64,000 bases of DNA, taken from positions 1 through 64,000 of the forward strand of contig CACKFV010000001.1 in assembly GCA_902599605.1 (NCBI GenBank), written 5' to 3'. Every line of letters starts with the position of its first letter. Within the stretch, counting starts at the first letter, position 1. The notes beneath the pieces are model-generated. The model saw only the letters and a program-made list of their open reading frames with translations. It did not search any database and was not told the DNA's origin. A program made the translations under genes and the position numbers. Shown here one piece after another: positions 1 through 9,471 of this stretch. The DNA is from an uncultured Pelagibacteraceae bacterium (GTDB taxonomy: Bacteria > Pseudomonadota > Alphaproteobacteria > Pelagibacterales > Pelagibacteraceae).

Positions 1-1
1 T

Positions 2-247
2 AATAATCCTCCATCAGTTGAAATTGAATTTTTTGATAATCAAAAAAATATAAAGAATATAAATTGTTTTTCTAATGAAGGTGATAATTGGGGTAATCCT
101 AATATTTCAGTTAATGAAAATAATGTTATGAAAATTTCTTTTAGAGAAAAATTCACTTTTAGAAGGGGAAGATTGAATTGTTCTTTAAATGAAAATGGTA
201 AATGGAAGTGGTTTGGTCACCAATTTACGGTTCAAATTCCTAAATAA
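2..247 (+). CDS. C-terminal end of an unrecognised protein (cut by window edge)
   Basis: An open frame runs from the left edge to a TAA stop and gives about 81 residues, rich in Asn and aromatic residues. It ends in a basic, Trp-containing stretch (FRRGRLNCSL, then WKWFGHQF). No start is inside the window. The tail resembles what I remember of the C-terminal region of SAR11 polysaccharide-deacetylase-like proteins, but this is memory of style, not a motif match, so I give no function. Its last 8 bases overlap the 3' end of the convergent Bax-like gene. Confidence 0.5.
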   Translation, partial: NNPPSVEIEFFDNQKNIKNINCFSNEGDNWGNPNISVNENNVMKISFREKFTFRRGRLNCSLNENGKWKWFGHQFTVQIPK

Positions 248-1409
248 TATTTTTATATTTTACACTAAGAGGAAGTAGTTTAACTTCATCAAAATCTTTT
301 AATTGATTTTGTTGGATGATTTGTTTTAAAACTTTTGTATATTCGGTTCCTGTTTGAGCATAATTATCTAAATATTCCGCGAGTTTCAAACTATCCAATT
401 TTTTGTTATCATCTCTTAATTGCGCTCTTATAAATCTAAATTTTTTATAACTTGAATGTGTATTTAAATTTCTTTGGTAAGCTCTGACTGATGCTTTAAG
501 CACATTAAACTTCATAACTTTATAAGTTGCATTTGTATCAGCTCCAGCTGGTTTAATACCTTCTCCTGACCAAGTCCATTGGCCAAACAGTGCATTACCC
601 TCAATGGCAAATCTTGACGTTCCCCAACCAGTCTCTTTAGCCGCTTGAGCAATTGCAAGAGATACAGGTATTATGTCCATTCTAACTTTTAAAGTTGCAA
701 GATCTTTGTTTACAACTCCATATTGCTTAAATTTTTGATTTAACCACTTAATTTCATCTTTTGAATTTTTATTTTTATTTAAAATTGTAAACAGCTTTTT
801 TCTATCAATAATAATCCTATTATTTTCCTCAAGAACTAGCGGCAATATAATTTTTATAAACAAGTTTTTTCTTTTTCCTGAGTTCTCGATTGATTTCATT
901 TCATTGGGCAGCAATGATAGTCTTATGGGTTTAACTTTTTTAGTGCGTCTAACTTCAGATAAAGAATAGTTGGTATCTTTAAACAATTGCTCAATTGTAG
1001 AAGCGCTTAATCGTACTGTATCCTCTGGCAATTCATCAAACTTGAATACATCCTCTAAAATGTTTGATAAATCAAGACCTTCATCAACTTTTTCTTTATC
1101 ATCAATACTTTCACCACTTAAAACTTTTTCAAAAACTTTTTTTGAATTATTTATTTTAGAGTCATCATTACTTGCTATTTGTTTATCAATATCGACTGAC
1201 AATGGAATTATGAAAGAAAACATTACTATTAAGAAAGAGGCTATTCCAGTAAGATATAATGACTTAAACTCGTCAAATCTAAAATTTATACTCGAAAAAG
1301 GTTTTCTTTTTATTACGATACCTTGTTTTGATAAAATTCTTTTTAATTCTTTAAATTTTTTTAAATCAAAATTTTTCTTTGATAAACCTGAAAATAAATC
1401 TTTTTTCAT
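240..1409 (-). CDS. Bax-like glucosaminidase-domain protein
   Basis: Predicted peptidoglycan hydrolase of the Bax/GH73 glucosaminidase type, membrane-anchored and facing the periplasm. The 389-residue protein has a basic N-terminus of about 45 residues, one transmembrane segment (about 51-71), a charged linker, and a C-terminal domain (about 240-370). That domain holds AQAAKETGWGTSRFA, with E259 at the position of the family's catalytic acid, followed by GNALFGQW. The long cytoplasmic N-tail is unusual for Bax, which normally starts with a signal sequence. The start overlaps the stop of nfuA by 4 bases, so it is probably the last gene of a murJ-trpS-nfuA-bax run. The substrate bond cut is inferred from the family only. 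Confidence 0.85.
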   Translation of the reverse strand: MKKDLFSGLSKKNFDLKKFKELKRILSKQGIVIKRKPFSSINFRFDEFKSLYLTGIASFLIVMFSFIIPLSVDIDKQIASNDDSKINNSKKVFEKVLSGESIDDKEKVDEGLDLSNILEDVFKFDELPEDTVRLSASTIEQLFKDTNYSLSEVRRTKKVKPIRLSLLPNEMKSIENSGKRKNLFIKIILPLVLEENNRIIIDRKKLFTILNKNKNSKDEIKWLNQKFKQYGVVNKDLATLKVRMDIIPVSLAIAQAAKETGWGTSRFAIEGNALFGQWTWSGEGIKPAGADTNATYKVMKFNVLKASVRAYQRNLNTHSSYKKFRFIRAQLRDDNKKLDSLKLAEYLDNYAQTGTEYTKVLKQIIQQNQLKDFDEVKLLPLSVKYKNII

Positions 1410-1945
1410 ATTGCTTCAACTTCCTTCACTTCAGGAACATAATGACATAAGAGATTTTGAACACCTTTTTTAAGCGTTAGTGTAGAGCTTGGACAACCAG
1501 AGCAACTTCCTTGTAACTCCACTATTACTTTCCCATCTTTAAAATCTTTAAATTTTATATCACCCCCATCTCTAGCGACTGCAGGTCTGACCTTGGTTTC
1601 AAGTATTTTGATAATTGTATTTTTTACACTTGATAGTTCATCTGAATTTTCAGATATTTTTTCTGAAATTATACATTCGTTACCTTGGTCATAAAAATCA
1701 TTGATGTACGAAATTATTATGTGTTTAAGATCTTCCCATTTAGAATTTTCGTTTTTATTAACTGATAAATAATAATCAGATAGGAAAATTCCAGTTACCC
1801 CATTTATTGATAAAATATTTTTAATAAGGCTGACAGATGTCTCACTTTTATTTTTGAATTCAATAGGGCCAACTAATGAAACCTTTTTTTCAGTGAGAAA
1901 TTTTAAAGAATTGGGATTTGGAGTTTGTTGTGTCTGTATAAACAT
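1406..1945 (-). CDS. nfuA: Fe-S cluster scaffold/carrier NfuA (NifU-like)
   Basis: Carries a Fe-S cluster to apo-proteins in the cytoplasm. At 179 residues it has the two-domain layout usual for alphaproteobacteria and mitochondria: an N-terminal Nfu domain (about 1-88, starting MFIQTQQTPNPNSLKF) and a C-terminal NifU-like domain (about 105-175). The cluster-binding CxxC is in GSCSGCPSS (C148 and C151). The ATGA overlap with the downstream Bax-like gene and a 45-base gap from trpS suggest co-transcription. No missing key residue was seen. Confidence 0.95.
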   Translation of the reverse strand: MFIQTQQTPNPNSLKFLTEKKVSLVGPIEFKNKSETSVSLIKNILSINGVTGIFLSDYYLSVNKNENSKWEDLKHIIISYINDFYDQGNECIISEKISENSDELSSVKNTIIKILETKVRPAVARDGGDIKFKDFKDGKVIVELQGSCSGCPSSTLTLKKGVQNLLCHYVPEVKEVEAI

Positions 1946-1990
1946 TAAATTAATATAGTAATTGAAGATGTTTTTTAAAGTAAAAAATTT

Positions 1991-2995
1991 TTAAAAGCCA
2001 ATAATTTCTTTAATTTTTTTTACTTTTTCTGAAGCAATTACTTCAGCTTTTTCACTTCCATCTTTTAAAACTTGAAGAATATGACCCTTATCTGATTTTA
2101 ATTTTGATATCTCTTTTGAAATAGGTGAAATATTTTCTATCACAACCTCTGATAGTTTTTCTTTAAAATTTGAAAAATTTTTTCCCTGAAATTCATTTAT
2201 TGTTTCTGTAATTTTTTGAGATTTTAAACTTGAATATATACCTATCAAATTTTGAATTTCTGGTCTTTTATTCAAATCTTTTTCATTTGCAGGAAATGAT
2301 TTCGTATCAGTTTTTGCTTTTTTAATTTTATTATGGATTTGTTCTTTTGTGTCAGTGAGATTTATACGACTAGCATCAGATGGGTCTGATTTGCTCATTT
2401 TATTTTTTGCATCTTTAAGACTCATAATACGAGAGAATTTTTCTTGTATCAGGGGATCTGGTATTTTAAAAAAATCTTGTACTTTAAAATCTGTATTAAA
2501 TTTTTGAGCAATATCTCTTGTGAGTTCTAAATGTTGTTTTTGATCTTCTCCTACAGGAACATGAGTTGCATCATACAAAAGAATATCAGCTGCCATTAAA
2601 ATTGGGTAAATATATAATCCCACACTTGCTTTCTCTTTATCTTTGCCTGCTTTTTCTTTGAACTGGGTCATCCTGTTTAACCAACCCATTCTTGCAATAC
2701 AACTCAGTATCCATGTTCCCTCTGAATGAGCAGGTACCATAGATTGATTAAAAATTATACTTTTGCTTGGATCAATTCCGCTTGCTAAAAAAACTGCGGT
2801 CGTCTCAAGGATATTGTCTTTTAATTTTTGGGGGTCTTGTTTTGTAGTAATTGCATGTAAATCGACAACACAATAAATACATTTAGAGTCATTTTCTGAT
2901 TGTAGTTTAACAAAATTTTTAATTGCACCAATATAATTTCCTAAATGAAGATTGCCTGTAGGCTGAACTCCCGAAAATATATTTTTTTGTGACAT
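1991..2995 (-). CDS. trpS: Tryptophanyl-tRNA synthetase
   Basis: Charges tRNA-Trp with tryptophan using ATP. It is a class I synthetase of 334 residues, the usual length. The HIGH-type signature is GNLHLGNYIG near residue 14-23 (after QPT), and the second ATP motif is KMSKS at 199-203. The GEDQKQHLELTRDIA segment, typical of bacterial TrpRS, lies between. Only one base separates its start from the stop of murJ, so the two are translated from one transcript. Confidence 0.98.
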   Translation of the reverse strand: MSQKNIFSGVQPTGNLHLGNYIGAIKNFVKLQSENDSKCIYCVVDLHAITTKQDPQKLKDNILETTAVFLASGIDPSKSIIFNQSMVPAHSEGTWILSCIARMGWLNRMTQFKEKAGKDKEKASVGLYIYPILMAADILLYDATHVPVGEDQKQHLELTRDIAQKFNTDFKVQDFFKIPDPLIQEKFSRIMSLKDAKNKMSKSDPSDASRINLTDTKEQIHNKIKKAKTDTKSFPANEKDLNKRPEIQNLIGIYSSLKSQKITETINEFQGKNFSNFKEKLSEVVIENISPISKEISKLKSDKGHILQVLKDGSEKAEVIASEKVKKIKEIIGF

Positions 2996-2996
2996 C

Positions 2997-4526
2997 TTAA
3001 TATCTTATTTTAATATCACTTAATTTGAAAGCTTTAGTAAGTAAGGATATAGCAAAATAAATAATCGCAGATGAAATTACTAATAAAAAAAGATAAATAA
3101 CTTTAAAATCACTATTATATTCTAATTGAACACTAAAAAAATTAATTGAGCTAAAAAGGAATAAAGCCATTAATAAAACTGAAAAACTTATTTTGAAAAA
3201 TTGAAATATCAAACTTAAACTTACTTTAAAAAATTTCTTATGATTTAAATAATAATATAATAATAAAGCGTTAATCCAGGATGAAATAGATGTTGCAATT
3301 GGAATTATTATAAAGCCAAAATCTCTAAAATAATAAATACTTATTGAAGCGTTAATTATAACTGATATTAACGAGAAATAAAACGGTATCTTTGTATTGT
3401 CTCTAGCAAAAATAAAATTTGAGAGAATTTTAATGAGTGAAAATGCAGGTAAACCTAAAGCAAAATAAAACAATGCTTTTGCAGAATTTTCCACACCTTC
3501 TTTGTTAAAAGATCCATATCCAAATAACGATGAAACGATTTCTTCTGAAGCAATTAATAGACCTGCCATCGCAGGAAGACTTAAAAAAAGCGAAAGTTCC
3601 AATGACTTATTTTGTATCAAATCAATATCCTTCTTTTTTTTTTGAGCAATATAAGAGGACAGTTTTGGAAGTATGACAGTTCCTATTGCTATACCTGCAA
3701 TGGCAAGATTAATTTGATAAATTCGGTCAGCGTAATATAAATATGATACAGCCCCAGCCTGAAATGAGGCAATGATAGTTCCAATTAAAATATTAATTTG
3801 AGTTACTCCCGAAGAAAAAATACTAGGTAAAAGTTTTTTAAAAAAACTTTTTGTTTTATTATCAATATTTAAATTTACTTTAAACTGAGGCTTATAAATT
3901 TTTTTTAAAACTAAAATAAGGAAGATCATTTGAATGAGTCCAGCTATTGATACGCCATAGGACATATAAATCACAAGATGATCATCAAGGTATTTGGCGC
4001 ATAATAATATAATTATTAAAACTATATTTAGTATTATTGGAGCAGCTGAAGCAGCTGCAAATTTATTATGTGAGTTTAGAATTGCTGAAAAAAAAGATGC
4101 TAAACTTATAAACAATATAAAAGGAAATGTAATCCTTGTTAAGTCAGTTGCTATTATAAATTTTTCAGGGTCTGATTTAAAACCTGGCGCTATAAGTGAT
4201 ACAAATAAAGGCATAAATAATTCTACGAGAATCACAAGTCCAAGCAGTGAAAAAGTTAATAAACTAAAAACTTTATTTGCAAAGCTTTCAGAATTTTTTT
4301 TGGATTTTGTTAACTCTTTTGCGTAACTTGGCACAAAAGATGCATTGAAGGAACCTTCTCCAAAGATTCTCCTAAACGTATTTGGAATTCTAAATGCAAC
4401 AAAAAAAGCATCAGCAATAGGGCCAGAACCAAGAAATATTGCAATGAGAATGTCTCTAACGTACCCAGATATTCTGCTAATTATGGTATAAAAACTAAAA
4501 GTCCCAGTTGACTTAATTATATTCAT
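2997..4526 (-). CDS. murJ: Lipid II flippase MurJ
   Basis: Moves lipid II across the inner membrane for peptidoglycan synthesis. The 509-residue protein is hydrophobic throughout, with about 13-14 membrane helices. It carries the MviN/MurJ N-terminal pattern (RISGYVRDILIAIFLG, then DAFFVAFRIPNTFRRIFGEG and NASFVPSY). It is the first gene of the leftward run murJ-trpS-nfuA-bax. It diverges from maeB across only 50 bases, which must hold both promoters. Confidence 0.96.
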   Translation of the reverse strand: MNIIKSTGTFSFYTIISRISGYVRDILIAIFLGSGPIADAFFVAFRIPNTFRRIFGEGSFNASFVPSYAKELTKSKKNSESFANKVFSLLTFSLLGLVILVELFMPLFVSLIAPGFKSDPEKFIIATDLTRITFPFILFISLASFFSAILNSHNKFAAASAAPIILNIVLIIILLCAKYLDDHLVIYMSYGVSIAGLIQMIFLILVLKKIYKPQFKVNLNIDNKTKSFFKKLLPSIFSSGVTQINILIGTIIASFQAGAVSYLYYADRIYQINLAIAGIAIGTVILPKLSSYIAQKKKKDIDLIQNKSLELSLFLSLPAMAGLLIASEEIVSSLFGYGSFNKEGVENSAKALFYFALGLPAFSLIKILSNFIFARDNTKIPFYFSLISVIINASISIYYFRDFGFIIIPIATSISSWINALLLYYYLNHKKFFKVSLSLIFQFFKISFSVLLMALFLFSSINFFSVQLEYNSDFKVIYLFLLVISSAIIYFAISLLTKAFKLSDIKIRY

Positions 4527-4576
4527 AAATCATATTAGTCTTATTATTGGCTCATTTGTATACATAAATAATCAAA

Positions 4577-6865
4577 ATGAAAAAAAATAAAATTGAACAT
4601 TACTCAGATAAAGAAGCATTAGATTTTCATAATACTAATAAATCTGGCAAGATTGAGATTATTTCCTCTAAACCGATGACTTCAAAAAGAGACTTGGCCT
4701 TAGCATATTCACCTGGAGTTGCTGCTCCAGTAAAAGCGATTTCAAAAAATCCTGACCTCGCATATGACTATACTACTAAAGGTAATCTTGTTGCTGTAAT
4801 AAGTAATGGCTCAGCAATTTTAGGTCTTGGAAATTTGGGTGCAATTGCTTCAAAACCAGTTATGGAAGGAAAGGCTGTTTTATTTAAAAGATTTGCAGAC
4901 ATAGATTCCATTGACATTGAAATAGATTCTTCAGATACAAAAGAAATTATTAACTCTGTAAAAAATATTTCAAAAAGCTTTGGTGGAATTAATCTTGAAG
5001 ACATTAAAGCACCTGAGTGTTTTATAATAGAGAACGAATTAAAAAAATTATTAGATATTCCTGTATTCCATGACGATCAACATGGTACAGCTATAATCAC
5101 AAGTGCGGCACTTATTAATGCTTGTGATATTGCAAAAAAAAATATTAAGGATGTAAAAGTGGTCATTAATGGTGCAGGTGCATCTGCAATGGCTTGTGCA
5201 AATCTTTTTATAAATACAGGTGTAAAAGATGAAAATATCACAATGCTCGATTCAAAGGGGGTTATTCATTCTGAAAGAGATGATTTAAATGAATGGAAAA
5301 AGAAATTTGCTATCAAAACAAAAAATAGAACTTTAAATGACGCAATTAATGAGGCAGATGTATTCTTAGGTCTTTCTCAAGCTGGGGTCTTAAAAAAAGA
5401 GATGGTTAAAAAAATGTCTAAGAATCCAATTGTATTTGCATGTGCAAACCCAGATCCTGAAATCATTCCTGAGGACGTTGAAGATGTGCGAGATGATGCC
5501 ATCATAGCTACAGGAAGATCAGACTATCCAAATCAAGTAAATAATTTAATTGGTTTTCCGTATATCTTTAGAGGAGCTCTAGATGTTAGAGCTAAAACAA
5601 TAAATGAAGAAATGAAAGTCGCTGCTGTAAAAGCTATTGCTACATTAGCAAGAGAAAGAGTGCCAGATGAAGTGGTGGCTGCAATGGGTGGGGACAGGCC
5701 TCATTACGGGAGGGATTATATAATTCCTTCAACTTTCGATCCTAGATTAATAAGTGTAATTCCGGTTGCAGTTGCAAAAGCGGCAATCAAAACAGGTGTT
5801 GCAAGAAAAAATATTGAAGATTTCGATATTTATGCTGAACAACTCAAAAACAGATTAGATCCATCAGTGGCGGTAATTCAGGGAATAAACTCCCAAATTA
5901 AAAAAAATCAAAAAAGAGTGGTGTTCGCAGATGGAGAAGATGAAAATAATTTAAAAGCAGCAATAGCATTTAAAAATAATGGACTTGGTGAGCCAATCTT
6001 AATTGCTAAAGAAGATATAGTAAAAAAAAAATTATATGAAATTGGTTATGAAGAAAAGCTTGATATTAAAATAATCAACTCAACCGATAAAGAATTAAGA
6101 GAGAGATATGTAAAATTTTTATTTGAAAAACTTCAAAGAAAAGAGGGTTTATTAGAGAGAGATTGTGACAAATTAATCAGAAATGACAGAGTTATATGGG
6201 GGGCTTGTATGGTTTCTTGTGGAGATGCAGATGCAATGGTAACTGGAAATACCAGACGTTATTCTTCATCATTAGAGAAAATTACAAAAGTTGTAGATCC
6301 AAGGCCAGGCGAAATAATGTTTGGTCTAAACATGATAATTAACAGAGGTAAAACAATATTTGTCTGTGATACCTCCGTAATTGAGTATCCAGATGCAAAT
6401 CAATTGGCAGAAATGGCAATTTCAACAGCAAGGGTAGTGAGATTATTTGGTTTTGATCCAAAGGTCGCCTTTTTATCCCACTCAACTTTTGGTCAGCCTG
6501 CAACAGATAGAACAAAACGAATAAGTGATGCAGTGCAAATTTTAAAGGAGAGAAAAGTTGATTTTAAATTTGATGGCGAAATGCAACCCGATGTCGCTTT
6601 AGAGGAAACTTATAAAGAATTATATCCATTTTCAGAAATCGTGGGTAACGCAAATGTTTTGATAATGCCAAGCCAGCACAGTGCAGCGATATCATTTAAA
6701 ACAATGAAATCAATGAGTAGAGCAAAAGTAATTGGTCCACTTCTTATAGGATTGGGCCAAGCAATAGAGATAGCTCCACTTAGAAGTTCAACTTCAGAAA
6801 TTTTAAACTTAGCATCTGTTGCTGCATACTCAGCTGGTGTAATTGATTATAACAAAAAAAATTAA
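4577..6865 (+). CDS. maeB: NADP-dependent malic enzyme with phosphotransacetylase-like domain
   Basis: Decarboxylates malate to pyruvate. At 762 residues it is the long MaeB form. The malic-enzyme half (about 1-430) shows AYSPGVAAPVKAI, the metal-site region DDQHGTA and the nucleotide-binding GAGASAMACANL. The C-terminal half (about 440-760) resembles phosphate acetyltransferase, which in this family is regulatory rather than catalytic. The gene stands alone between divergent murJ and a convergent lipoprotein gene, with which it shares a TTAA that supplies both stop codons. The cofactor preference is family-based. Confidence 0.95.
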   Translation: MKKNKIEHYSDKEALDFHNTNKSGKIEIISSKPMTSKRDLALAYSPGVAAPVKAISKNPDLAYDYTTKGNLVAVISNGSAILGLGNLGAIASKPVMEGKAVLFKRFADIDSIDIEIDSSDTKEIINSVKNISKSFGGINLEDIKAPECFIIENELKKLLDIPVFHDDQHGTAIITSAALINACDIAKKNIKDVKVVINGAGASAMACANLFINTGVKDENITMLDSKGVIHSERDDLNEWKKKFAIKTKNRTLNDAINEADVFLGLSQAGVLKKEMVKKMSKNPIVFACANPDPEIIPEDVEDVRDDAIIATGRSDYPNQVNNLIGFPYIFRGALDVRAKTINEEMKVAAVKAIATLARERVPDEVVAAMGGDRPHYGRDYIIPSTFDPRLISVIPVAVAKAAIKTGVARKNIEDFDIYAEQLKNRLDPSVAVIQGINSQIKKNQKRVVFADGEDENNLKAAIAFKNNGLGEPILIAKEDIVKKKLYEIGYEEKLDIKIINSTDKELRERYVKFLFEKLQRKEGLLERDCDKLIRNDRVIWGACMVSCGDADAMVTGNTRRYSSSLEKITKVVDPRPGEIMFGLNMIINRGKTIFVCDTSVIEYPDANQLAEMAISTARVVRLFGFDPKVAFLSHSTFGQPATDRTKRISDAVQILKERKVDFKFDGEMQPDVALEETYKELYPFSEIVGNANVLIMPSQHSAAISFKTMKSMSRAKVIGPLLIGLGQAIEIAPLRSSTSEILNLASVAAYSAGVIDYNKKN

Positions 6866-7461
6866 TTCTTTTGAATTCTTAAATCATCCATTAACAGGAT
6901 ACTTGCAACAACCTTTTCAACATCTAAAATTGAATTAGCTTCATCAACAACAAGTTTGAGTTCATCTTGGGTTTCAGCGATACCATAAATGTAGACTCGT
7001 TTCTTATATGTATCTATTTGATAATTTCTTGATTTAATTTCTTTGTTAAACATCATGGCTGATCTCAATTGAGAGGTAATTAAAAGATCCTTGGCTGACT
7101 GTTTAAAATTAAATTCTTCTTTAATTTTAATATCATTTCTTACAGATCTTACTCCCTCTGTTTCCCAAGCTATTTTGGTAATTTTTAATTTATCCTCTGG
7201 ATTTTCAACTTTACCTGTTATAAATATTCTTCCATCAAGAACTTTTGATTTTACAGCTAAAAAATACTTTTTGTTTTCTAAAGTAAGTCTAGTTGATAAA
7301 TTTTTTTGCATTATAGTATCATCTATCTGAGTTCCAATTGACCTAGGATCGACCGCTACTGATACACCAGTTCCAAATAGCCCGCTTGTACCTGTTCCTA
7401 CACAAGAATTTAAAAATATTAACAATATAATTAAAAACTTAATTTTCATTTTTTTTTTCAA
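6862..7461 (-). CDS. BON-domain lipoprotein
   Basis: Predicted periplasmic or outer-membrane lipoprotein. The N-terminus is a basic/hydrophobic signal ending in the lipobox LNSC (C20). Two BON domains follow (about 50-115 and 122-195), each with the hydrophobic-Gly pattern (GRIFITGKV; KRVYIYGIAE). BON proteins such as OsmY and DolP bind phospholipid and protect the envelope; that role is inferred. The start overlaps the end of rsmI by 23 bases, and a Met at residue 5 is an alternative start. The rsmI/BON pairing mirrors the enterobacterial yraL-yraP neighbourhood, where YraP (DolP) is a BON lipoprotein. Confidence 0.88.
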   Translation of the reverse strand: MKKKMKIKFLIILLIFLNSCVGTGTSGLFGTGVSVAVDPRSIGTQIDDTIMQKNLSTRLTLENKKYFLAVKSKVLDGRIFITGKVENPEDKLKITKIAWETEGVRSVRNDIKIKEEFNFKQSAKDLLITSQLRSAMMFNKEIKSRNYQIDTYKKRVYIYGIAETQDELKLVVDEANSILDVEKVVASILLMDDLRIQKN

Positions 7462-8287
7462 GGCAATAATTGTAAATTATACGTTTTGGAATATTTCTAT
7501 CTTTAAAATAATGAACAATATCTTTAATTGTTTTTTTCGATAACATTTTATTAATTATTTTCTTATCAGATTCGGAAAGATAATTAAAATTGTTAATTAA
7601 ATTTTTTTTCTCAGAAAAGATAGCTGTTAATTCGCCCTTAATATTTAAATCAATTTTTTTCAAATCGCTTACTTTTAATCTAATAAACTCTTCATGTAGT
7701 TTTGTCATTTCTCTACAAATTACTAGTTCTCTATCATTTAAATACTCTTGAAATTTTTCTAAATTTTTAAGAAATTTTCTTGGAGATGAAAACAAAATAA
7801 TCGAACAATCAATTTTACTTAACATCTCAAGTTCTTTTTTTAAAGATGATGGTTTTTCGGACAAAAAACCAAAGAAAAAAAATTTTTCTGAAAAACCACT
7901 TATGGATGCTGTTGCAGTAACTGAAGAAACTCCTGGAATTGGAATAATTGGTATATTTTTTAACACACATTCTTTAATAAGTATTTTGCCTGGATCTGAA
8001 ATAACTGGAGTACCGGCATCTGAAATAAGAGATATGATATTATATTTTTGAATTTCAGAAACTATTTCCGAAGAAATTTTTTTCTCATTAAATTTATGAT
8101 ATGATACTAACTTTGACTTTATGTCGTAATGACTTAGTAGTTTTTTTGAATTCCTTGTATCTTCACATAAAATTATATCTGATTTCTTTAGTATATCTAT
8201 TGCTCTAAAAGTTATGTCTTTTAAATTACCTATTGGTGTAGAAACTATGTAAAGTCCCTTTTTAAGTTTTTGAGTTTTAGACTTCAT
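7439..8287 (-). CDS. rsmI: 16S rRNA (cytidine-1402-2'-O)-methyltransferase RsmI
   Basis: Methylates the 2'-OH of C1402 in the decoding centre of 16S rRNA. It is 282 residues, standard for the family. The tetrapyrrole-methylase fold signatures are GLYIVSTPIGNLKDIT at the N-terminus, CEDTRNSKKLL, and LISDAGTPVISDPG. It diverges from the LpoA-like gene by 32 bases and is followed by the BON lipoprotein. This retains the rsmI-lpoA-dolP association known from gammaproteobacteria, but with lpoA inverted and no yraN. Confidence 0.97.
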   Translation of the reverse strand: MKSKTQKLKKGLYIVSTPIGNLKDITFRAIDILKKSDIILCEDTRNSKKLLSHYDIKSKLVSYHKFNEKKISSEIVSEIQKYNIISLISDAGTPVISDPGKILIKECVLKNIPIIPIPGVSSVTATASISGFSEKFFFFGFLSEKPSSLKKELEMLSKIDCSIILFSSPRKFLKNLEKFQEYLNDRELVICREMTKLHEEFIRLKVSDLKKIDLNIKGELTAIFSEKKNLINNFNYLSESDKKIINKMLSKKTIKDIVHYFKDRNIPKRIIYNYCLEKKNEN

Positions 8288-8319
8288 TGTTTTAAAAGAA
8301 TATAATATTTAATACTGAA

Positions 8320-9471
8320 ATGAAAAATAAAATTAATTTTTTAATATCTATCCTAGGTATATTAATAGTAACAACAATTTCAGCATCGGCATCAGAGAAA
8401 ATAAAGATAGGATTACTATTACCTTTGAGTGGCGAGAATAAAAATATTGGAAGCTCAGTTTTAAGATCTGTAAGTATGGCTGTAAATAAAATTGACAGCT
8501 CTAAAATAGTAATTTTACCTAAAAACAATTTCGATGATCCTGAACAAAACTTTAAAGCTGCTAAAGAACTTTACGATAATGGTGTAAGAATTTTTATTGG
8601 CCCAATTTTTGAAAAAAATATTAAGGATTTATCTAAACTAAGTGATGCAATTTTTTTATCTTTTACAAATAAACTTGAAAAAAAAGGTAACAATATTATT
8701 TCTGTTGGTGTAAATGCATTATCACAACTTGAGGCAATTGAAAAATTTCAAAAAATGGAAGGATTAAACAAAACAATTTGTTTAATTCCTGAAGATCTCT
8801 TTAGGGATGAAATTGAAAATGGCTTATCTTCAACCAATATAAAATTAAAAAAAAAATATTTTTATGAATCTGATCCAACTTTGTTAACAAAGAGAATAGA
8901 AAAAATTACTAAATACGATAGAAGAAAACAAAATTTAGCAGACGAAATAAAAAGGGTGGAAGAGTCAGATGAGTTTAATAAAGAAAAAATAATAGAAAAT
9001 TTAGAAAAAAAGGACACCCTTGGAAAAGTCAATTTCGACTCCGTGATAATTTCTGCTTTCGATGAAACACTTAAAAGTATAACTACCTCTTTAATATATA
9101 CAGATGTCACTCCACAAAAAACATATTTTATTACATTAAACCAATGGTTTGATGAGTCTTTACTTAACGAAGATAGTTCTCAGAATCTTTATTTTCCCTC
9201 AATAAATAAAAAAAATTTTGACGAATTTAAACAGGAATATCTAAAGAAGTATTCATCTGAACCAAACCAAATCTCGTTATTAGGTTTTGATTTGGTTGGA
9301 CTAATTTTTTATCTTTCTAAAGTAAACAACTTTCAATTAAATAATAAAGTTTTTGATCAAAAGAATACCTTTAAGGGTAAAATTGGTTTATTTGAAATAG
9401 AGGACAAACGTATAAAACATGTTTTAAATTTTTACAAAGTAGAAAATAATAAATTTAAAAAAATCTTTTAA
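8320..9471 (+). CDS. LpoA-like periplasmic binding-fold protein (penicillin-binding protein activator family)
   Basis: Predicted periplasmic protein with a type-1 periplasmic-binding fold: KIKIGLLLPLSGENKNIG after the signal, then IFIGPIFEKNIK and a C-terminal FKGKIGLFEIEDKRIKHVLNFYKV. It belongs with the 'penicillin-binding protein activator' proteins that flank rsmI in many proteobacteria; E. coli LpoA stimulates PBP1a. Here the signal peptide ends in ASASE with no lipobox Cys, so it should be soluble rather than a lipoprotein. The 3' end overlaps convergent rdgB by 17 bases. A role in amino-acid uptake is the alternative, but no transporter genes are nearby. Confidence 0.8.
   Translation: MKNKINFLISILGILIVTTISASASEKIKIGLLLPLSGENKNIGSSVLRSVSMAVNKIDSSKIVILPKNNFDDPEQNFKAAKELYDNGVRIFIGPIFEKNIKDLSKLSDAIFLSFTNKLEKKGNNIISVGVNALSQLEAIEKFQKMEGLNKTICLIPEDLFRDEIENGLSSTNIKLKKKYFYESDPTLLTKRIEKITKYDRRKQNLADEIKRVEESDEFNKEKIIENLEKKDTLGKVNFDSVIISAFDETLKSITTSLIYTDVTPQKTYFITLNQWFDESLLNEDSSQNLYFPSINKKNFDEFKQEYLKKYSSEPNQISLLGFDLVGLIFYLSKVNNFQLNNKVFDQKNTFKGKIGLFEIEDKRIKHVLNFYKVENNKFKKIF

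Noticed and set aside
970-1473. Long plus-strand open frame opposite the Bax-like and nfuA genes
   Set aside because: Antisense shadow of well-supported genes, with low-complexity Ser/Leu/Phe content and no motif.
4768-5004. Minus-strand frame within maeB
   Set aside because: Antisense shadow; the plus-strand malic enzyme motifs cover the same bases.
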